Shown here: piece after piece, positions 10,276 through 19,826 of the stretch
Layout of the letters: each line of letters starts with the position of its first letter
Position numbering within the stretch: the stretch's first letter is position 1
NCBI GenBank assembly: GCA_011032825.1
Contig: JAADJZ010000022.1
Location: forward strand, 62,001-126,000
From: Massariosphaeria phaeospora
Lineage: Eukaryota; Ascomycota; Dothideomycetes; Pleosporales
Direction of reading: 5' to 3'
DNA: 64,000 nucleotides
Program-made: the position numbers and the translations under genes
Notes under the pieces: model-generated
The model's database searches: none
Told to the model about the DNA's origin: nothing
The model's input: only the letters and a program-made list of their open reading frames with translations

Positions 10276-12139
10276 ACGTACCTCACGGGTTCGTGCACCA
10301 CACAGGTTCGTGCACCACTTTTGCCAAGCCCCCACCAAAACCACCCCATTCTGGCGCAAAACAGCTTACTTTAGCCTTGTATAGAGCAATATAACACGAG
10401 ATATTATTTAGAGTCTACTTCTACTGCTTGCTTACACGTACGCGCGTTATGCCTAGTCTAATTGCACCGTCCACACCGCCTTTGAGATAGTTCACCTGCT
10501 TCAGCGCGCACCTGCGTCTTTGGCTTCTTCTTATCACTACGCGCCCCAAACTCCTTTAGAGCAGTCAGACGAGCCCTATTCTCAACTGTCAAGGTCCCTT
10601 CTGCCTGAACCTGCTTTCTTTTATGCGATTTACGTCGCGTAGCGGCCTCATTTGCTACCTTCAGCTTAGCTATCTCCCGTTGCGCCAACACTAGCTTGTG
10701 CGCGATAATAGCTGCCCCCTTTGAGACCTTCTCAAAGGCCTCTACCATAGACGTTGGTGAGCTATCTATATGCTTCTGAATTCTTGCTTTCACAAGCGTC
10801 GATTGCGACCCTAGTTTAAGGGTATTGCTTAGGGTTTGCGACTGCCAGGGCTCGTTGTTGATAGGTAGTAGTGGTGATGGAGTACGCAACCGGACGTCAA
10901 GAGCTGTTATGACCCGTTCTGGGTCAAATGGGACCAATCCAGCGCCTCGAAACCCTCCTTGGATATTACTCCTAGTAATTGCAGCATTATAGGCGCGTAT
11001 GAAGCATGGTAGGAACTCAAGTTTCGTAATGTGAGTAATCCGGTTGCGCATGAGATCTTCGGCTTGGCGCCCGTACGCTTTCTTCAAAGGAGCAAAACAA
11101 CCTACATCAAGAGGCTGCAGGAGGTGCGATGAGTGCGGAGGCATACAGATAGTGATAATCTTGTTCTCCTTGCAGTATTGCTGGAATGCGAGCGAGTTAT
11201 GGCTCTCATGGCCGTCAATTGCGAGCAGTCGGTGGCTGCCAACTACTCTCTTCTTTGTATGCTCATCAAAGTGCTTCAACCACTGCAGGCCAAGCTCATT
11301 TGTTGTCCAGCCCTTCTTAGAGACTGCAATAACCCAGTCCTGGGGCAGATCCTCCTCCTTGTACCAGGCAGAGAGGTGGTAGCGGCCCTTAAAGATGATG
11401 AAGGGTGGAATGGCCCACCCTGTCGCGTTGATGCCCTGGATGACCGTCGTCCACTCCCTATTGCCTTGCTGTATTGCCTTTGGCCTTCCTCGTCTCTCTG
11501 AAGCTGTAACAACCGCTCTAGTTGATATCTGGCCCATCATGAAGCCTGTCTCGTCGAAGTTGTACGTGTCTTCATCCTGGATACCGTACTTGGCTTTTAT
11601 GTTGGCTACTAGGCGAAACCAGCCTTGGATAACCTCAAGATCCTCGCAGAGTGCTCTATTGTAATCGTACTTGCGATTGAACTTCATTGTAAACTCAGGG
11701 CGGTGCATGACCCACGTACTGGGCCAGTTTAAGCCAACCTGGCCTAGATTGCGCTCTGCGCGTAAGGAATTGGCCATATCAGCTACAGCTGCGAGCCTAG
11801 GGGGGAATCTGCGCGAAATGAGGTCAAGTATATGCTCAACAACTACGCCCTCCTCAGTCTTTGTCAGATTCCTTAATTTCAGCCAGCGATCTGCTTGTGG
11901 AGTCTGTCCTGCGCGTCGGCGGCTTAGTGTTGTATGAGTAACTTTGTAGATAGCTGCAGCGCGTCGCAAGGAGAGTGTCGCGTCTTGTTTAAGAGCCTGA
12001 AGGGCAGTCTGTATCTGACGCTCATTAGAAGGCTCTATCTGGTGTTGTTGTTGAGGCATCACGTATAGAGGTTGAGTTGGTGGGGGCTTGGCAAAAGTGG
12101 TGCACGAACCTGTGTGGTGCACGAACCCGTGAGGTACGT
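10276..12139 (-). mobile_element. Intact pogo/Fot1-family DNA transposon (1864 bp) with TIRs and TA target duplication
   Basis: TA at 10274-10275 and at 12140-12141 flanks the element. The terminal inverted repeats match over about 60 bp, starting ACGTACCTCACGGG and ending inward at CAAGCCCCCACC. Each TIR contains GGTTCGTGCACCAC twice, at a 17-bp period. The single transposase gene (10458-12059, minus) is uninterrupted. Base composition is ordinary, unlike every other repeat here, so the copy shows no RIP. It resembles Fot1/Molly-type elements of Dothideomycetes; assignment to a named family needs a database search. Confidence 0.93.
10458..12059 (-). CDS. Pogo/Fot1-type transposase (DDE superfamily endonuclease), intact
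   Basis: A 533-aa transposase that cuts and joins its own TIRs at TA targets. The first true ATG is at 12059 (MPQQQHQIEPSNERQ); the longer open frame begins with GTG inside the TIR and was not used. N-terminal helix-turn-helix DNA binding is seen in QTALQALKQDATLSLRRAAA and THTTLSRRRAG, followed by a CENP-B-like second HTH region. The DDE triad is visible as YNFDETGFMMG, LLAIDGHESHNS and the segment PPHSSHLLQPLDVGCFAPLK. The C-terminus is basic (RRKSHKRKQ, KKKPKTQ) and ends RRCGRCN, with a small cluster of Cys residues. No stops or frameshifts interrupt it, so the copy could be autonomous. Decayed relatives sit at 23398, 26237, 30632, 35875 and 41653. Confidence 0.93.
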   Translation of the reverse strand: MPQQQHQIEPSNERQIQTALQALKQDATLSLRRAAAIYKVTHTTLSRRRAGQTPQADRWLKLRNLTKTEEGVVVEHILDLISRRFPPRLAAVADMANSLRAERNLGQVGLNWPSTWVMHRPEFTMKFNRKYDYNRALCEDLEVIQGWFRLVANIKAKYGIQDEDTYNFDETGFMMGQISTRAVVTASERRGRPKAIQQGNREWTTVIQGINATGWAIPPFIIFKGRYHLSAWYKEEDLPQDWVIAVSKKGWTTNELGLQWLKHFDEHTKKRVVGSHRLLAIDGHESHNSLAFQQYCKENKIITICMPPHSSHLLQPLDVGCFAPLKKAYGRQAEDLMRNRITHITKLEFLPCFIRAYNAAITRSNIQGGFRGAGLVPFDPERVITALDVRLRTPSPLLPINNEPWQSQTLSNTLKLGSQSTLVKARIQKHIDSSPTSMVEAFEKVSKGAAIIAHKLVLAQREIAKLKVANEAATRRKSHKRKQVQAEGTLTVENRARLTALKEFGARSDKKKPKTQVRAEAGELSQRRCGRCN

Positions 12140-12141
12140 TA

Positions 12142-13027
12142 AGTGTTTTATAGCTAGCAGCTGCTTAAAGCTAATAAACGCTAAGAGTTAAGTCTTAAGC
12201 TTTAAAGAAAGAGAGAGCTAAACTAGCAACACTGCGCTGTGCGAGGGGAGCCAGCGTGCTAGTACTTCCGTTGAAACATCGCGTGTGGAATCTGGGAGAA
12301 CGAGCATCCCCTTAGTCACGTTGTCGCAAGGTAGCAACGGTAGTCCCTTGTAAGCTGGCCTTGCTGCCGCTACACGTTGCAGTCATAACTCCCACAGAGA
12401 AAGAGACTGCTGACGATGAAGAGATACCACAGGAATAACACAGTTCGCAGGCCAGTGCTCCGACACACCTGCGGTGCCATGTATGTACTTGTATGACCGG
12501 GGCTAGCATCGTCGATCGATCTAAGATCACTGAAGTCGGGTCGCAACATGAACCGTGAATCTGACAAAATTCCCGAGGGCCTACACTGGCGGTCAAACAA
12601 AGGTGGGTCTATGAAACCGCTCCTGCCTTTGTGTCCCCGCATCTGTCACTGTGCGACCAAGTGCTGGCATGGAATGTAGAGCTTACCCCGACGCACGCAG
12701 TGATTCGTCGTCATTGCGCTTGTCACACACGGCAGTGGTTAGTTTACCTCACCAAGAACGCTTCGCCACTGTGTACAGGTCATGGACATCGAAATAGTGT
12801 GTATAATTCTGATCTCGTCTCAGGTCGTCACTGTCTGTGGAGGCGGGTGCCATAAATCCCGCCAAAACATTTACAAGAAACGCCCAGCACATGAATTACA
12901 GATCGGACGGGGATATAAAAAAACCACAGACCGCTCAATCGACCCCGCAACCTACATGATTGGATGCCACTTAAGAAAAACCTGGATGAGGTAGTAGAGA
13001 CGGTAAAGAAAATGTCACCTTGGCCAG
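12142..13027. other. Transition from AT-rich repeat to gene island, no gene recognised
   Basis: The first ~100 bp (12142-12240) are AT-rich repeat remnant. The rest has ordinary composition and lies downstream of the transporter gene, so it should contain that gene's 3' UTR. Short frames at 12312-12642 have no recognisable features. Confidence 0.5.
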
Positions 13028-14688
13028 CTAGACCTTCTCAGATACATGCTGGCCGGCCGTGGTAACATGCGCCTTGGGGGCGACTTCCGCGACAGTTTCG
13101 TCAGTGAAGGCGACATCCTTCTCCAGTGAGACGGTGTCCTCAACCTTCCAGAGAATAACGGGTAGGGCAATAACAAGGCTCCCGACGAGCAGGCCCCAAT
13201 TCGAGGCAAGCATGCTCATATATGGGATCTTGTTGTCGTCCAGTGCCCATGTGATGGCACCACCGGCGGACTGGATACCTTTGTAAAATCCGGCGAAATT
13301 GGCCAGTTTGCGGCCATTGTTGGTCAAGGCTCCCATGTACCTATGACTGTTAGTATACAAGGCGTGGCAACATCTCGAACGATGGGGACATACCAATAAA
13401 CGCAAGTCTGCCATGCCGCATCAGAGAAGCCGTACCACATGTAAAGTACGAAGGGACCAGAAAAGCCCTCATCCTTCCAGTCCTTCTTGATATTCTTCTT
13501 GTCTTCGGCCCAGGCGCGATCATAAGTCGTCTGGAACTTGTAACCACAACCCCACACGACCATCATGAGGGAAAGGAGCACAGCCCATGAGACCTTGGCA
13601 CGCGTACTGCGGCGAAGGCCCTTGTAATCGAGGGCAAACCCGAAAACATAGGCACCGATAATTTGCATGATGTAGTAACATACGCCGTTCAGCGCACGGG
13701 TGCGGGTATTGAAGTAAGCACCGTTGACCTCGGTGAAATGGTAGTTGTAAAACCAGTTGGAGGCGAAGAACATGGGGAAGAGTGCAATGATGTAGGGGTC
13801 GGTGAAGAAGGTCTCCCACAGGCCCATGATCTCAGACTTCCACGAGGGGTGCTTCATGACAATGACCTTGGAACCATCATGGCGAACGACGTCTTTGGCG
13901 TCAACCAGCGACCAGGCAAGCGCAGCTCCAAGAAGGGTAAGAACGAGGAATCCGACATAGGTCCCGTCCGTGACAGTCACAGCCTCAGTGGTGTTGATGT
14001 TCTGGCCAAGGGGGATCTGAATACGATTGTTAGACGCTATTTTGCCAAAAAGGCCCTTGTGCAGAGGATTTAGGCATTGACTCACCAAACTACCAATGAC
14101 AGCGCCGAGGTTGAAAATCATCCAGAACCACGAGATGTAGCGACCCTTGGACTCTTCTGGCGGGTAAGACATCATGATGGCACCCTGGGCGCACCACAGC
14201 ATACCAGCGCACGCACCGAGTAGCGCCCCAGCGAAGGTAGTGAAGCCCAGATTCGCCGTGTGGTTGTAGGAAAGGTACGAGGCGACATAGACGGCATAGC
14301 CGATGCCGCCAAAGGACAAAGCGGTCCGGATGCCGAGTTTGTTGGTGAAGGTTCCGGCGAAGAAGCCGACCACGGCGAAGGTCGAGTACAGGGCCGTGTT
14401 CGCTTTGTTGTTGGCTGAGGGGTCAAGCTGGCCACCTCCGCCCATGCCGTTCAGCGCATTGAACATACCCGGGCACATGAAGCAGACGAAGGAGACAATG
14501 ACCAGCTGGACAGGCGGCGAGGCGTACCATGGGAACTTGTAGCCGAAAAGGGTGATGCGCTTGTACTTCCACGAGTTGGGCAGCTCGAGCGTGCCGGTGG
14601 GGGTGTGGGCCTCGTCGTCAAACGAGTAGGCGGGCAGGCTGCCCTCGTGGGAGGCCACTACGCCCTTGTCGTCGGCGGACACTGACAT
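13028..14688 (-). CDS. UNC-93-like (MFS fold) membrane transporter, three exons; candidate sugar transporter of the cluster
   Basis: Exons read complement 14688-14086, 14016-13394 and 13340-13028, giving 512 aa. Intron 2 (GTATGT...CATAG, with a CTAAC branch site) is needed to join ...QTCVYW to YMGALTNN.... Intron 1 (14085-14017, GTGAGT...CTAAC...CAG) is 69 nt, a multiple of three and stop-free, so an uncut frame also exists. Removing it gives the smooth family-like join GSL-IPLGQN. The hallmark NALNGMGGGGQ lies in the first membrane region. About eleven hydrophobic segments follow, ending with a membrane span at LLVGSLVIALPVILW and a charged cytoplasmic tail. The family is the UNC-93-like branch of the major facilitator fold; most fungal members have no known substrate. 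Divergent transcription from the deaminase gene makes an amino-sugar substrate plausible, but this is inference. Confidence 0.9.
14017..14085 (-). other. In-frame 69-nt intron of the UNC-93-like gene
   Basis: The minus strand reads GTGAGTCAATG at the donor, CTAACAATCG at the branch region and TTCAG at the acceptor. It has no stop in the gene's frame, so retention would add 23 residues inside a membrane protein. Conservation of the flanking residues favours removal. Confidence 0.8.
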
Positions 14689-16090
14689 GGTCGCAAGTGT
14701 TATTGAAGAGGCGGCTCTGGGCGAGGAGGCACGGCGGAGCGCGGTCGAGGGGCGGGTTCGGGAGTCACGGTCACGGTCACGGAGTCAGGCCTCGAGGACA
14801 AAGACAAAGACACGGCGAGAAGTAAAGATGCAGCGGCGCCGTTCACACAGCAGCGACGGTCGAGACTCGAGAGCAAGAGGCAGCGGCGACGGGCGTGGGT
14901 TGGCGGCCACTTTAAGCTTCCCGACGTCTGTCAGCCAGGGCCGGAGGGGGTCCCTAGCACCAGCAGCACCAGCAGCACCAGCAACTCCTCCGCCAGCGGG
15001 CGCCAGCTTCATCTGGCCATGGAGCGCACTCGCGGGCGCGGCTTGCAGCACTGGGCGCACGCGACACCTCCAGCAAGCAGCAAGCCTCGACGACAATCTG
15101 GAGTCGAGGGCTAGTGCGGGCTCCGCGTCGACGCCGCCAACCAGCGCCCTCGCCCGGCTGCGACACGGCGCGGCGTTGCGGCGTCTGCAGGCCGGGAGGG
15201 CCCTGTCCGCTGCAGCGCTGCGCTCGGGAGGCGCTGGCGCTGGCGCTGATGGTCCCTCGCACTCTCTGCCTCGCTGGAGAGTCGAGACGGGCAGCGATCC
15301 AGTGTCGACGCTGATGAGATGAGGATGTTCAGGGCGGGGGAAGACGATGGGGGCCTGCGCGCGCGGGGCCAATCACAGCCGGCCAGACGGCTCCTGCGGG
15401 GGCTATTATTACTATTGAATTATTGAAGAAATTCGAAGCCCCTCCGATAAGACGCCAGCTGCCGGTCCCTAGTCTCTATTCCTAGTCGGCCCAGCCACCA
15501 GCCACGCCTGCAACGCTCTCCGCTTTGGCCTAGGCTGCGCCAGGAATGTAACCTCAACCGCGACTGTCTATCTACGCATCTCGTCTTGCAGGCTCTCTTA
15601 TCAACTGCCCGCCAGAAGACCATCGTGACCGCACCCCCTCGCCAGCAACATGCCCTTCGTGGCCTAACGTCGCCGGCCTTCGCAGCAGCACCGCTGCTCG
15701 TGATATCTCCCATGGCGGCGTAGCATGGCAGCTTCGCCAGGGCGTGGTGCCACCCACCAGCATCGACACATAGGCGTGTTGTACGACCATGTGCACCTCA
15801 CCCTCCATCGCATGGCGTCTGCTGCGTGCGACCGCGAAGCCGTGGAAAGCCGGAAATGTGCTGGGGGGCAGGCTTAGTCTTGGGTGAACATGTCGCTTTG
15901 GGTAGTCTTGTCCGCTTCTGACAAAGGACCACCTTGACTGAGAACGAGCATGGCCGTCCCGCCGTGACGTGAAGCGGTCGCTACCTCCCAGATATATTCG
16001 CTGGCTCCCGTGAGCCTCTCCAGCATACCAGATACCATTGCTCGTCCACGCATACGCCCGCCCCAAGCGCAGCAGGCAATACTCGTAGTC
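14689..16090. promoter_or_regulatory. Shared divergent promoter region of the transporter and deaminase genes
   Basis: About 1.4 kb of G+C-rich DNA lies between two genes transcribed away from each other. It holds CAGCAC trinucleotide-type repeats near 14957-14985 and GCTGGC repeats near 15230-15250. The long frame at 14666-15322 (plus) and its minus-strand counterpart are low-complexity Arg/Ala/Ser readings and are not genes. A shared regulator is plausible, but I cannot name a binding site. Confidence 0.5.
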
Positions 16091-17425
16091 ATGTACGCAC
16101 CTGCACCCGCCCATCGGCACCGTACAGCGTGCTTACCACTTGCAGGAGGCTAATAATCAGAGACGATGCGCCGAGTGCGTCCAAGTACATTGCCGACTAC
16201 ATCATTGGTGCATACGCCCGTTCCTTGCACATCATCTCGATCCCCGCTAACGGCAACATACAAGAACGCATCAACACCTTCAATCCCACCGCAGAGAGAC
16301 CCCTCGTGCTCGGCCTGCCCACTGGCAGCAGCCCCGTTCTGATATACCAGCATCTGGTCCAGCGGCACAAAAAGGGCGATATATCGTTCCGCAATGTGGT
16401 TACGTTCAATATGGTAAGATCTTCCGTCCGCTTCTCTCTGTACTCCCTTGCCCCATGTCGTGGTACAGTGTGGCTTCGACCTGGCTGATTAACTGCAGGA
16501 CGAGTACGTCGGGATCCCGCGCGAACACCCGGAGAGTTATCACAGCTTCATGTACAAACACTTCTTCTCGCATGTGGATGTGAAACCAGACAACATCCAC
16601 ATCCTGAACGGCAATGCATCCGATCTCGAAGCCGAATGCCACCAATATGAGGAGAAGATCAAGCAAGTTGGTGGCATTGAACTCTTCCTGGGTGGAATTG
16701 GCCCTGATGGACACATTGCCTTCAACGAGCCAGGGTCCAGTCTCAAGTCTCGGACCCGAGTCAAAACTCTTGCATATGACACCATCATCGCTAATTCACG
16801 GTTCTTCGGGAACGATCTCGCCCAGGTGCCCAGGATGGCCTTGACCGTTGGGGTCCAAACCATTCTAGACGTGAGCTTATGTTACACTTGATCGGAAACT
16901 GCAGCTAACGCGAAACAAGGCACGAGAAGTAGTAATTATCATCACAGGAGCGCACAAGGCATTGGCTCTTCAGAAGTGCATTGAAGGGGGACTCAACCAC
17001 ATGTGGACCCTTTCGAGTCTGCAACTGCATCCCCATCCTCTAATCGTCATCGACGAGGATGCTACTCTCGAGTTGCAGGTGAAAACGGTGAAGGTATGTG
17101 TGTCGAACAGTGGCTTCAACGCCCGTCGCTTATTCTTTCCTAGTATTTTAAAAGCATTGAGATGGTCGCAACCGAGCTTGGCTTTCGCCAAATGCTTCCA
17201 CGGAAGCGGGACTCACTTGTCGACGATCAATTTCCTCTAGCCCCCGTTCCACAGATGAATGGTCTCCAGCTGGCCATCCCACAGAAAGAAATTTCTCGCT
17301 CTGCAAGCCCCCTTCTGGAGCCTATGAGTGCTCGAATCTCCGAAAAGGCCGCAAGGCTGTTGCAGTCTTTCGACACCCTTGACGATCCCCAACTCACTCC
17401 CATGAGCGCTCGCGTGGCCACTTGA
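16091..17425 (+). CDS. nagB: Glucosamine-6-phosphate deaminase (five exons, start codon split by an intron)
   Basis: It converts glucosamine 6-phosphate to fructose 6-phosphate and ammonium, the last step of amino-sugar catabolism, in the cytosol. Exons: 16091-16092, 16146-16413, 16499-16870, 16920-17093 and 17144-17425; 365 aa. The N-terminus MRLIIRDDA is family-typical but needs AT from exon 1 and G from exon 2 across intron 16093-16145 (GTACGC...TTGCAG). No other ATG lies in the open frame upstream. Catalytic residues match the bacterial enzyme in order and spacing: Asp91 in TFNMDEYVG, then Asp160, His162 and Glu167 in [17 protein letters not shown]. Residues after about 280 form a fungal-type Ser/Pro-rich extension with PMSAR twice. 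Bacterial NagB is about 266 aa and lacks this extension. The pairing with a divergently transcribed transporter supports a catabolic role. Confidence 0.95.
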
Positions 17426-17693
17426 AGGATTGTTCGCACGGAAGGAACGACGGATGTTTCCGAGTACCCAGAACGGACTTTCGTTTCGGGTGTTTCTGTT
17501 ACTTATTAGACTGTTCTCCGCAAGTTTTCCAGAGGTGTCTAAGACAGGTTGGCGGTAATGAGAGGTTCGATATATAGTATTGATCTCCGTTATCCTATAA
17601 TGGCCGTATCACGTAAGGCTGAGCTGAGGTAGCAGATGTTGAAACTTGAAACGACTGGAATGAGTGTGCGATGATAAGATACCCCTATACCTC
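17426..17693. other. 3' flank of the deaminase gene
   Basis: About 270 bp of ordinary composition follow the stop codon and should hold the 3' UTR. It ends at a TA (17694-17695), where the first repeat of the large AT-rich block begins. No other feature is visible. Confidence 0.5.
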
Positions 17694-17954
17694 TAACGTA
17701 TTCGATCACCGAACCCGCCATATCACCGAACCCGCCAAAATCTCTTGGCATTAAATCCTTAGGTTCAAAGCTTAATAACTCTACTAATAATAGAGCTATC
17801 TAGATAATTTTTATACCGTTTTAAAGCCCTAATCTAGTGCTTTAAAATACACTAAGAATCATTAATATAGCTTACGTAATGCGGATTTTATTAAGCTTTA
17901 ATGTATAACTATCTCGCTTAAGCTTTATACCTAGTATATACTACTTAACTACTA

Positions 17955-19802
17955 ACGTAAACTACTAGTAACTCGGCCAAACTAGTAACCCGGCTAAAAA
18001 TGCTTGGCACAACCAACTTATCTCAAAGAACATTAAATTAATAGCTATCAAACAAGAAACCTGCGTACGTCGTGCTAGCTTTAGATTTAAAAGCTTTTTC
18101 TATATTTTTTTAGCAAGTTTAGGCATTGTGCCTTGTATTACTACAGTTTTTACAGCGCTGTAGAGCTAGTTGTGCTTTTTTTTAACTCTTTCTACTACGC
18201 GCTTTCTTTAATAGCTAAAGCGCTGTAAACGCTTTAGCAGCTACCTACGCTAATCTATTACTATACTCTATTATCTTGCTATGCTAAATCTACTTCCGTT
18301 TGCGCAATTTTTGCTTGATTATTTCTGCTAATTGATTTTTAAGCTTTTTAATATAGTAGTGCTTAAGCGCGTTTTAATGCAGCATTAATTCAGCTCTTTT
18401 TACAAGCTAAAAGAAGCTACTCTGCGCTAAAGTAAGCGATTTAGTAATATAATCGCGTACTAGCTTTAATTGCAATCTAAATTTAAGTGTATTGCTTAGA
18501 GTTTTTAACTACTACGGCGTTTCTAGTGCAAAAAGTAGTAGCGAGGTACGTAGTTGTACTTTAAAACAACTAAAAACTACCTACGCGTTAATAGAAACTA
18601 GCTCTAAAGCTTTAAAAGCTTTTTTGTAGTTTTTTGTTGTAAACACTTCAAAAACGCGTTTTTAAAAGCTAGCAAAAAGTTTTTTTTGTTAATATAAAAG
18701 ACGCGCTGGCGCGCTAAGTTTCAAACGCGTTAAGAGTACTTTAGCTTTAGCAGCAAAAAGCAAACTACATCTAGCAGCTAAAGAATATAAAATAAATAAG
18801 CTAGCATGCAAAGCGTAAAAATCTTGTATTTAAAGCAATAGTTTTTAAAATCTTAAGATTAGTAGCTTTTATAGCTGTTTAAAATAAGTAGCTAATACTT
18901 TTTTACCTAACGCGCTTTTGTATGCGCGTTAAAGTGCTTTAACTATTTAAAACTAAAAGCGTTATTTGTCTAGCTGTTTTTAAAAACTAAGAGCTTTTAA
19001 TTGCTAAGTATAAAGTTTTTCTTGTACTATGCTAAAATGTAAACGCGCTTTTTGTAGATAATAAACAGCGAGATTGCGTACCTTGCGGCGCAAATGCTTT
19101 AAATAACTATTACCTACTTTTAATTGCCTAGCTAGATAAAATTAAGTTGAGTACGTTTTTAAAAGCCTGTAACGACTTTTATAAAGCCAATTACGCTTAT
19201 TTAAAAGCTAGTTTTGTTAAAGTTGTACACGTTGTCGTTGTAAACGCTGTACTTAGCTTTAGTATTCTTTACTAGCTTAAACTACGCGCTAATTATCTCT
19301 AGATTCTCTTAGAGTATTCTCTGCCTATTTTTAGCTCAATTGAAAGCTATTTTGAGCTTAGATAAACGCGTTACGAAGCGCGCAAGCTAGTTTTTGCTTA
19401 CTAGCCTGCTACTACGCTCGCCTAGCAGTTTATTAGCTATATTAGCTACTTTAGATAGAAAAAGCGCGAATTTTCGCGCGTTAAAGTTAAGAATGTATTA
19501 GACAATTGTTTTTTCTTTAGTGCTTGTAAGCTTACAAAGAGTAAACGTAGTTTTTAAGCTAAAAAGTATTCTTTTATTGCGTTTAGCAAGTTAACGGTAA
19601 TGAATAGTAAAAAACTATGTAGCTACGCAAAGGCTTTAGAATTTGCTAGCTCTAAAAGCTTTAAAAGCAAAAAGAAGTTTGCTTTTGTATTTACGTAATT
19701 GCGCGTTCGTAGGTGTAAGCATAGTAGAAGCAAGTTAGTATTCGTAGTCTTAGCGTTTTTTAGCTAGGTCACTAGTTTAGCTAGGTTACTAGTAGTTTAC
19801 GT
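17955..19802 (-). mobile_element. RIP-decayed pogo/Fot1-type transposon (1848 bp), full length
   Basis: TA at 17953-17954 and 19803-19804 flanks it. Both ends begin ACGTAAACTACTAGT. The left end carries ACTAGTAACTCGGCCAA and ACTAGTAACCCGGCTAA; the right end carries the same motif with C-to-T/G-to-A differences. The internal minus strand aligns piecewise with the intact transposase, but stops occur throughout. Confidence 0.8.
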
Positions 19803-19826
19803 TATAATAAATAATAATACTTTCTA

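Noticed and set aside
14666..15372. Frames of 218 and 195 codons on opposite strands
   Set aside because: Arg/Ser/Ala-rich and overlapping; the region lies between two divergent genes and is better explained as promoter DNA.
15572..16120. Minus-strand frame of 182 codons
   Set aside because: It is antisense to the 5' region and first intron of the deaminase gene and has no recognisable domain.
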